NCBI GenBank assembly: GCA_039932095.1
Contig: JBDTQR010000001.1
Location: 1-64,000 of the forward strand
Source of the DNA: Stagnihabitans sp039932095
GTDB lineage: Bacteria > Pseudomonadota > Alphaproteobacteria > Rhodobacterales > Rhodobacteraceae
Reading direction: 5' to 3'
DNA: 64,000 nt
In this document: in pieces, positions 58,390 through 64,000 of the stretch
How positions within the stretch are numbered: the stretch's first letter is position 1
How the letters are laid out: the number at the start of each line of letters is the position of its first letter
Notes under the pieces: generated by a model
What the model was told of the DNA's origin: nothing
The model's input: the letters and a program-made list of their open reading frames with translations, nothing else
Databases searched by the model: none
Made by a program: the position numbers and the translations under genes

Positions 58390-59298
58390 ATGATCGAATA
58401 TGCCAGCAACCGGGTCCCGCTGCAGATGCTGTCCGAATCCGACGGCGTTCTGGCGGTGATCGTCGAAACCGAGGGCACATCGTACCGCAATGTCGGCACC
58501 ATGATGGCCTTCCGCGCCGACCACCGGCGGGTCGGGTCGCTGTCCTCGGGCTGCATCGAGGATGACATCGCCGACCATGCCGGAACCGCACTTGCCACAG
58601 GTCGGGCCAGATCTCTGCGCTACGGCCTCGGCTCGCCGTTCTTCGACCTGAAACTGCCCTGCGGCGGCGGTCTGTCGATCCTGTTGATCCCCAATCCCGA
58701 CCGAGAGCTCCTGCGCCAGGCGCTTGCCCTTGGCACCGGGCGCAAGTCCGCGTTCCTGTCAATCGGCCTCACCGATGGCAGCCTTGCCTTGCTGCCCTCG
58801 CCCACCACGAACAATGGCCATCTGTTGGTGGAATTGGAGCCTGAACTGCGGTTTTGGGTCTACGGCCACGGCATCGAGGCGATTGCCTTTGCCTCGATGA
58901 CCCACGCTGCCGGTTACGACGTCACGCTGTTCGGCCAGGACAGTTTGCAAACCGACATCAGCCGCCTCGGCGCATTGCCGATTCAGACAATCGCCAGCTT
59001 CCGCAGCTATGTCTGCCCGACCCCCGACAGCCGCACCGCCATCACGCTGTTCTTTCATGATCACGAAAACGAAGCCCGGCTGCTGGCGCAATTCCTGCCG
59101 ACCGAAGCGTTCTTCATCGGCGCCCAAGGCAGCCTGCGCGCCCGGACCCGTCTGCTCGATGATCTTCGGGCGCTGAACGTCACGCCGGAACACCTCACCC
59201 GTCTGTGCCCAACCTTTGGCCTGATCCCGTCGTGCCGCGACCCGCGCACCTTGGCAGTGTCGGTGATGGCGCATGTTCTGGCCATCGCCGCCGCCTAA
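58390..59298 (+). CDS. XdhC/CoxI-family protein
   Basis: 302 aa from the ATG at 58390 (preferred over an upstream in-frame ATG with a non-homologous leader). EGTSYRNVGTMMAFRADHRRVGSLSSGCIEDDIADHA is the XdhC N-terminal domain, with LKLPCGGGLSILL (molybdopterin-handling cysteine), and a C-terminal Rossmann-like domain (FWVYGHGIEAIAFA) ends in PSCRDPRTLAVSVMAHVL. XdhC inserts or sulfurates molybdenum cofactor for xanthine dehydrogenase-type enzymes, but no such enzyme gene is adjacent. Confidence 0.85.
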   Translation: MIEYASNRVPLQMLSESDGVLAVIVETEGTSYRNVGTMMAFRADHRRVGSLSSGCIEDDIADHAGTALATGRARSLRYGLGSPFFDLKLPCGGGLSILLIPNPDRELLRQALALGTGRKSAFLSIGLTDGSLALLPSPTTNNGHLLVELEPELRFWVYGHGIEAIAFASMTHAAGYDVTLFGQDSLQTDISRLGALPIQTIASFRSYVCPTPDSRTAITLFFHDHENEARLLAQFLPTEAFFIGAQGSLRARTRLLDDLRALNVTPEHLTRLCPTFGLIPSCRDPRTLAVSVMAHVLAIAAA

Positions 59299-59381
59299 CC
59301 GCCCAGCCCGACCCTCTGCCGTTGACCCTTGCGCAGGCTGGGGCTAATCCGGGGGCAACCCTTTGCTGATCGGATGGCACT

Positions 59382-59996
59382 TTGACCAATTATCTCTACC
59401 AGAATGACCTGCCCGATGGGCTGAACCTTGGCCCGGTTGTCGCGATTGATACCGAGACGATGGGCCTGGACCCACGCCGCGACCGGCTGTGTCTGGTGCA
59501 ACTGTCCTCTGGCGACGGCCATGCCCATCTGGTGCAGATCGCCCGCGGCCAGATCACCGCCCCCAATCTGACCCGGCTTCTGACCGACCCTGACACGCTG
59601 AAACTGTTTCATTTCGGCCGGTTCGACATCGCCGCGATGTATCAGGCCTTTGGCGTGCTGACCGCCCCGGTGTGGTGCACGAAAGTTGCCGCGAAAATGG
59701 TCCGTACCTTCACCGACCGTCATGGCTTGAAATATCTGCTCAACGAACTGGTCGGCGTCGATGTTTCCAAACAGCAGCAAACCTCCGACTGGGGTGCCGC
59801 CGTGCTGACTGACGCGCAAAAGGAATATGCCGCCTCTGACGTCCTCTATCTCCACAAGCTGAAAGCCGCGCTTGAGGCCTGTCTGATCCGCGAAGACCGA
59901 CTGGACCTTGCCAACCGCTGCTTTGCCTTCCTGCCCACCCGCGCCCAGCTTGACCTGATGGGATGGGAGGAGCCGAATGACCTCTTCCACCACTGA
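59382..59996 (+). CDS. rnd: Ribonuclease D-like 3'-5' exonuclease
   Basis: 204 aa, TTG start at 59382. It contains the DEDDy exonuclease motifs: AIDTETMGL (Exo I), HFGRFDIAAM (Exo II) and QKEYAASDVLYLHKL (Exo III, Tyr and Asp). It lacks the HRDC domain of full-length RNase D, as is usual for this alphaproteobacterial type. The end overlaps kdsD by 20 bp, making it the first gene of the LPS-transport block. Confidence 0.9.
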   Translation: MTNYLYQNDLPDGLNLGPVVAIDTETMGLDPRRDRLCLVQLSSGDGHAHLVQIARGQITAPNLTRLLTDPDTLKLFHFGRFDIAAMYQAFGVLTAPVWCTKVAAKMVRTFTDRHGLKYLLNELVGVDVSKQQQTSDWGAAVLTDAQKEYAASDVLYLHKLKAALEACLIREDRLDLANRCFAFLPTRAQLDLMGWEEPNDLFHH

Positions 59997-60942
59997 TTTC
60001 CTCGCCACCGGTCGCCGCGTCATCACCGCCGAGGCCGCCGCGCTGACCACCCTGTCGGCAGCCCTTGGCGACAACTTCAGCCGGGCCGTCCAGATGATCC
60101 TTGCCGCCAAGGGCCGGGTCATCGTCACCGGCATGGGCAAATCCGGCCATATCGCCCGCAAGATCGCCTCCACCCTCGCCTCGACCGGCACCCCCGCGCA
60201 TTTCGTCCATCCGGCTGAGGCGAGCCATGGTGACCTTGGCATGGTGGCCGAGGGCGATGTGGTACTGGTTCTATCGAATTCTGGCGAAACCCCCGAACTT
60301 GCGGACATCATCGCCCACACCCGCCGCTTCAACATCCCGATGATCGGCGTCGCTTCCAAACCGGAATCGACCCTGATGCGGCAGGTCGAGGTGGCAATCA
60401 TCCTGCCCGCCGTGCCCGAGGCTTGCGGCACCGGCGTGGTGCCCACCACCTCCACCACCATGACCCTCGCCCTTGGTGACGCGCTCGCCATCGCCCTGAT
60501 GGAGCATCGCAAATTCACCCCTGAACATTTCCGCCTGTTCCATCCCGGCGGCAAACTCGGCGCGCGGCTGTTGAAGGTCGGCGATCTGATGCATACCGAA
60601 CTGCCGCTGACGGCCGCGACCAGCCCGATGAGCGAGGCGCTGATTTCGATGAGCCGCTCCGGCTTTGGCGTTACTGGCGTTACCGGCGACGGCGGCGCGC
60701 TGATCGGCATCATCACCGATGGTGACCTCCGGCGCCACATGGACGGCCTGCTGGGCTTGACCGCCGGTCAGGCCATGACCGGCACGCCGCGCACCATCAC
60801 CCCGGATGCGCTGGCAGAGCGGGCGCTGAGCATCATGAACGACCGCAAGATCACCTGCCTGTTCGTCGTCGACCCGAACAATGGTCCGCAGGCAATCGGC
60901 ATCGTGAAGATCCATGATCTGTTGCGGGCAGGTGTTGCGTGA
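59977..60942 (+). CDS. kdsD: D-arabinose-5-phosphate isomerase (KpsF/KdsD)
   Basis: 321 aa enzyme that makes arabinose-5-phosphate for Kdo synthesis. An N-terminal SIS domain (IVTGMGKSGHIARKIASTLASTGTPAHFVHPAEASHGDLGM) is followed by tandem CBS domains (RHMDGLLGLTAGQAM, ITCLFVVDPNN). Starts inside rnd and ends with a TGATG overlap to lptC. Confidence 0.95.
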   Translation: MTSSTTDFLATGRRVITAEAAALTTLSAALGDNFSRAVQMILAAKGRVIVTGMGKSGHIARKIASTLASTGTPAHFVHPAEASHGDLGMVAEGDVVLVLSNSGETPELADIIAHTRRFNIPMIGVASKPESTLMRQVEVAIILPAVPEACGTGVVPTTSTTMTLALGDALAIALMEHRKFTPEHFRLFHPGGKLGARLLKVGDLMHTELPLTAATSPMSEALISMSRSGFGVTGVTGDGGALIGIITDGDLRRHMDGLLGLTAGQAMTGTPRTITPDALAERALSIMNDRKITCLFVVDPNNGPQAIGIVKIHDLLRAGVA

Positions 60943-61574
60943 TGGCTTGGGCCCGTCACGACAACCTGCACTCGCGGATCGTGTTCTGGCTGAAGATCCT
61001 GCTGCCGCTCGGCGCGATTGCCATCCTGTCGACCCTGTTCATGGTGTCGCGCAGCTTTCGCCCCGAGGATGCCATTCCCTATGCCGATGTCGACCTGAAA
61101 GACCGCGTCAACGAACCTCGCCTGACCAAACCCGATTTCGCCGGAATGACGTCGGACGGGGCAAGTCTGTCCTTGCAGGCAGCCGAGGCCCGCCCGGGCG
61201 TTCCCGGCAGCAGCAATGCCGGGCTGATTTCAAACCTGACCGGGCTGCTCGAAACGCCGGACGGTGCCACCACATCACTGATCGCCACCGAGGCGCGGCT
61301 TGATCAGGTTGCCAAGAAGGCGGTGCTCAGCGGTGGTGTCCATATCTTCAATTCATTGGGTTACAACATCGACAGCCAGACCATCTCCGTGGCGCTGGAC
61401 GAAACCAATCTCGACAGCCCCGGCCAGATCACCGCTGTTGGACCCCTGGGGCAAATCGTGGCAGGATCGATGCATCTGGGGTTGGCGGATCCGGCCAGCA
61501 GTGACTATGTTCTGGTTTTCAAACAGGGTGTTCGGCTGATATACACGCCGGGAACACGGGAAACGGGACAATGA
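60942..61574 (+). CDS. lptC: LPS export protein LptC
   Basis: 210 aa inner-membrane bitopic protein of the LPS bridge: N-terminal membrane helix (IVFWLKILLPLGAIAILSTLFMVS) and a periplasmic beta-jellyroll domain with SLSLQAAEARPG and YNIDSQTISVALDE. ATG at 60942 chosen; GTG one codon earlier possible. Sits between kdsD and lptA with overlaps at both ends. Confidence 0.9.
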   Translation: MAWARHDNLHSRIVFWLKILLPLGAIAILSTLFMVSRSFRPEDAIPYADVDLKDRVNEPRLTKPDFAGMTSDGASLSLQAAEARPGVPGSSNAGLISNLTGLLETPDGATTSLIATEARLDQVAKKAVLSGGVHIFNSLGYNIDSQTISVALDETNLDSPGQITAVGPLGQIVAGSMHLGLADPASSDYVLVFKQGVRLIYTPGTRETGQ

Positions 61575-62074
61575 TGACCAGCGCCAGGACGATCACACGG
61601 GCGCTCTGCGCCCTCGCCGTGGTGCTTGCGCCCCTTATGGCCGCCGCGCAGGGCACGAATGTCGCCTTTGCTGGGCTGAAAACCGATATCACCCAACCGG
61701 TTCAGGTTGATGCCGACCAACTTGCCGTCGATCAGAAATCCGGCACGGCCACCTTCAGCGGCAATGTTGTCGTCGCACAAGGCGACATGAAACTGCAAGC
61801 GGGCAGCGTTGTGGTGACCTACTCCGCCGACAAGAAGTCGATCCAGAGCCTGCATGCCGATGGCGGCGTCACCGTGGCCGCAGGCACCGATGCCGCCACC
61901 TCGCAAACCGCCGATTATTCGCCCGACACCGGCGATCTGATCCTGAGTGGCCATGTCGTGCTGACCCAGGGCCAGACCGCCATTTCGGGGGAAACGCTGA
62001 CGCTCAGCCTGCAATCCGGCCTTGGCAACATGGCAGGACGGGTCACCACCATCTTCACGCCGGGCAAGAACTGA
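61571..62074 (+). CDS. lptA: Periplasmic LPS transport protein LptA
   Basis: 167 aa with a signal peptide (ITRALCALAVVLAPLMAAAQG) and an OstA-like domain (PVQVDADQLAVDQKSGTATFSGNVVVAQGDMKLQAGSVVVTY). Forms the periplasmic bridge between LptC and LptD. The stop overlaps the lptB start by one base. Confidence 0.93.
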   Translation: MMTSARTITRALCALAVVLAPLMAAAQGTNVAFAGLKTDITQPVQVDADQLAVDQKSGTATFSGNVVVAQGDMKLQAGSVVVTYSADKKSIQSLHADGGVTVAAGTDAATSQTADYSPDTGDLILSGHVVLTQGQTAISGETLTLSLQSGLGNMAGRVTTIFTPGKN

Positions 62075-62832
62075 TGGTTGCGCCTGAATTTACCGTGACA
62101 AAAGGCTCTGCCGGGTTAAGCGTTCTGAACCTGCGGAAAAGTTACAAGAAGCGTTTGGTGTTGCGCGATGTCTCGCTCGAACTGGGGCGTGGCGAGGTAG
62201 TGGCGCTGCTTGGGCCGAACGGTTCGGGCAAGACCACCTGTTTTTACGCGGTTGCAGGTCTGATCAGCCCGGAAAGCGGTCAGGTCCTGATCGATGGCCG
62301 CGATGTCACCAGCCTGCCGATGTACCGCCGCGCCCGTCTTGGCATCGGCTATCTGCCGCAGGAGGTGTCAATCTTTCGCGGTCTGTCGGTCGAGGATAAC
62401 ATCCTCGCCGTGCTGGAAATCGCCGAACCCGACCACCACAAGCGCCGCGAAAATCTTGAAGCCCTGCTGAACGAGTTTTCCATCACCCATATCCGCCGCG
62501 CCCCGGCGCTTGCCCTGTCAGGTGGCGAACGCCGCCGGGTAGAGATTGCCCGCTGTCTGGCCGCTGACCCGAAATACCTGCTGCTCGACGAACCCTTCGC
62601 CGGTGTGGACCCGATCGCCGTCGGAGAAATCCGCCATCTGGTGCAGACCCTGAAGACCCGCGGCATCGGCGTGCTGATCACCGACCACAATGTCCGCGAA
62701 ACCCTGGAAATCGTCGACCGCGCCTATATCCTGCACGACGGCAAGGTGCTGATGACCGGCACCACCGATGAAATCATCCGCGACGAAACCGTGCGCCGGG
62801 TCTATCTCGGCGAGAATTTCCGCATCGTTTGA
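62074..62832 (+). CDS. lptB: LPS export ABC transporter ATPase LptB
   Basis: 252 aa ATPase. Walker A GPNGSGKTTCFY, signature LSGGERRRVEIARC, Walker B YLLLDEPFAGVDPIAV, and the C-terminal LptB end VRRVYLGENFRI are present. In many proteobacteria rpoN follows lptB; here 234 bp of non-coding sequence leads to hpf. Confidence 0.97.
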   Translation: MVAPEFTVTKGSAGLSVLNLRKSYKKRLVLRDVSLELGRGEVVALLGPNGSGKTTCFYAVAGLISPESGQVLIDGRDVTSLPMYRRARLGIGYLPQEVSIFRGLSVEDNILAVLEIAEPDHHKRRENLEALLNEFSITHIRRAPALALSGGERRRVEIARCLAADPKYLLLDEPFAGVDPIAVGEIRHLVQTLKTRGIGVLITDHNVRETLEIVDRAYILHDGKVLMTGTTDEIIRDETVRRVYLGENFRIV

Positions 62833-63066
62833 ACTTGATGCAGGTTCTGCGACAGGTCTGTTGACAAGTGCCCCCCTCCATCCCCAAATGTAAGGGATGA
62901 GAGCGTCAATCGCCCAGCCTACCAGACTCACGCAGCGCCTGTCGGGCTGCGCCGTCGGTTGCGGGAATACCTTGTTAACCAATTCCTTACCCCTATCCTT
63001 ACATCGTAACGTCGACCCGTGCGCCCTTCGGCGCCCGGTTTAGCAAGTCCGCTCAAAGGAGGCATC

Positions 63067-63642
63067 ATGCGCTACCAGATCAGTGGTAAACACATCGACA
63101 TCGGAGAGGCCCTGCAGACCCATGTGAAGGCAGAACTGGGTGAGATCGTTGATAAATATGCCCAGCGCCCGACCGATGCCATCATCGTGTTTTCAAAATC
63201 CGCCCACGAGCATGTCTGCGAGGCTGTCATCCACCTGTCCACCGGACTGACCGCGCAGGCCAAGGGCCATGCCACTGAAATCTACCCCGCTTTCGAATCC
63301 TGCCGCGAGAAGATGGACAAGCAGATGCGCCGCTACAAACGCCGCCTGCGCAACCATCACCGCGACCGCACGTCACCTGTTGAGTTTGAACAAAGCCCGT
63401 CCTATATCCTCGCCCCAACACAGGAACCCGAAGAAGGCGACACTGATACACTGGCACCGGTTGTTGTTGCAGAGATGGAAACAAAGATCCCATCGATCAC
63501 CGTAGGTGAGGCAGTCATGCAACTGGAGTTGGCAGAACAGCGGTTCCTGGTGTTCCGAAATGAAGGACATGGCGGCGTTAACGTGGTATACAGGCGGGAT
63601 GACGGGAACATTGGTTGGATCGACCCCCGCAATAGCAAATGA
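63067..63642 (+). CDS. hpf: Ribosome hibernation-promoting factor, long form
   Basis: 191 aa. The N-terminal S30AE domain starts MRYQISGKHIDIGEALQTHVKAEL. A linker rich in Glu/Asp/Pro follows (TQEPEEGDTDT), and the C-terminal dimerisation domain contains MQLELAEQRFLVFRNEGHGGVNVVYRRDDGNIGWIDP. Drives ribosome 100S dimers. A SD (GGAGGCATC) precedes the ATG at 63067; a longer upstream start is not supported. Followed by ptsN. Confidence 0.95.
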   Translation: MRYQISGKHIDIGEALQTHVKAELGEIVDKYAQRPTDAIIVFSKSAHEHVCEAVIHLSTGLTAQAKGHATEIYPAFESCREKMDKQMRRYKRRLRNHHRDRTSPVEFEQSPSYILAPTQEPEEGDTDTLAPVVVAEMETKIPSITVGEAVMQLELAEQRFLVFRNEGHGGVNVVYRRDDGNIGWIDPRNSK

Positions 63643-63680
63643 AAGCCTGGCATAACGGGTGAGCAGGTAAGCAAGGGCGT

Positions 63681-64000
63681 ATGGAACTTTCAAAACTGCT
63701 GAACCCCGGCGCTGTCCGGGTGGTGGGTCAATTGACCGGCAAGAAGCGACTTTTCCAGGAATTGGGAGAAATCGCCGCTCAAACTTATGGGCTGAACGCC
63801 TCGGTTGCGACCGATGGCTTGCAGGAACGCGAAAGCCTTGGGCCGACCGGGGTGGGTCATGGCATCGCCCTGCCGCATGCCCGGCTTGACGATCTTGATC
63901 AGATCGTCGCGGTGTTTTTGCGCATGGAACGACCTTTGGACTATGAATCGGTCGACCGTCAGCCGGTCGATCTGGTGTTCGGCCTGTTCGCGCCCAAGGA
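63681..64000 (+). CDS. ptsN: PTS IIA-like nitrogen-regulatory protein PtsN, cut by window edge
   Basis: Phosphocarrier of the PTS-Ntr branch. The first ~106 residues are present (MELSKLLNPGAVRVVGQLTG); TGVGHGIALPHARLDDL contains the phosphorylated histidine, and VDLVFGLFAPK is the EIIA-Ntr core strand. The remaining ~45 residues lie beyond 64000. Location after hpf is conserved. Confidence 0.95.
   Translation, partial: MELSKLLNPGAVRVVGQLTGKKRLFQELGEIAAQTYGLNASVATDGLQERESLGPTGVGHGIALPHARLDDLDQIVAVFLRMERPLDYESVDRQPVDLVFGLFAPK

Noticed and set aside
1..64000. CRISPR arrays, tRNA/rRNA genes, insertion sequences, prophage or secondary-metabolite genes
   Set aside because: No regularly spaced repeats, cloverleaf-like sequences, transposase or phage motifs were seen on reading both strands.

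Overview
The window looks like a chromosomal segment of an alphaproteobacterium of the Rhodobacteraceae (Rhodobacter/Cereibacter/Tabrizicola-like). The basis is high-GC codon use, the rpsT-dnaA-dnaN block, FlaF/FlbT flagellar regulators, a Fla2-type flagellar gene set, and an rnd-kdsD-lptC-lptA-lptB-hpf-ptsN block. This is recognition by eye; no database search was run. No rRNA, tRNA, CRISPR array, insertion sequence or prophage gene was seen.

Layout. (1) 1-9194, housekeeping: partial dnaN, an FAD aromatic monooxygenase on the opposite strand lying between dnaN and dnaA, dnaA, a 531-bp dnaA-rpsT spacer rich in inverted repeats, rpsT, a crotonase, mutM, ubiE and ubiB. (2) 9195-42365, about 33 kb of flagellar and motility genes in blocks of both orientations. 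They cover hook and rod (flgB, C, D, E, F, G, J, fliE, fliK), rings (fliF, flgH, flgI, flgA), export (flhA, flhB, fliI, fliH-like, fliP, fliQ, fliR), motor (motA, motB, fliN, two fliL-like genes, a motE-like gene), filament (fliC, flgK, flgL, flaF, flbT) and a separate lytic transglycosylase. fliG, fliM, fliO and fliD are not in the window. Several intergenic gaps carry TTAA-N7-TTAA-like motifs, as expected for CtrA control of a Fla2 system. (3) 42545-45463: a 2Fe-2S ferredoxin, a two-domain flavoprotein resembling N-methylproline/dimethylglycine demethylases, and a MarR regulator.

(4) 45521-57205: an amino-sugar utilisation locus. GH20 hexosaminidase and a GntR/HutC regulator read leftward. 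A four-gene ABC importer, a Gfo/Idh oxidoreductase, a SIS-domain deaminase (NagB-II type), a ROK kinase, NagA and a MaoC-like protein read rightward. The last five genes are joined by four consecutive 4-bp stop/start overlaps. GH20 has no visible signal peptide, so the importer probably takes up chitobiose or short chitooligosaccharides that are cleaved inside the cell, deacetylated by NagA and deaminated by the SIS protein. The oxidoreductase and MaoC-like protein are unexplained by the standard pathway. (5) 57227-64000: a lysine-rich helical protein of unknown function, an orphan XdhC-like protein, then the conserved LPS-transport block ending in a partial ptsN. rpoN, which lies between lptB and hpf in many proteobacteria, is absent here.

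The least explained items are the coupled MaoC-like and Gfo/Idh genes in the amino-sugar operon, the lysine-rich helical protein, two large unknown proteins embedded in the flagellar locus, and the repeat-rich dnaA upstream region.
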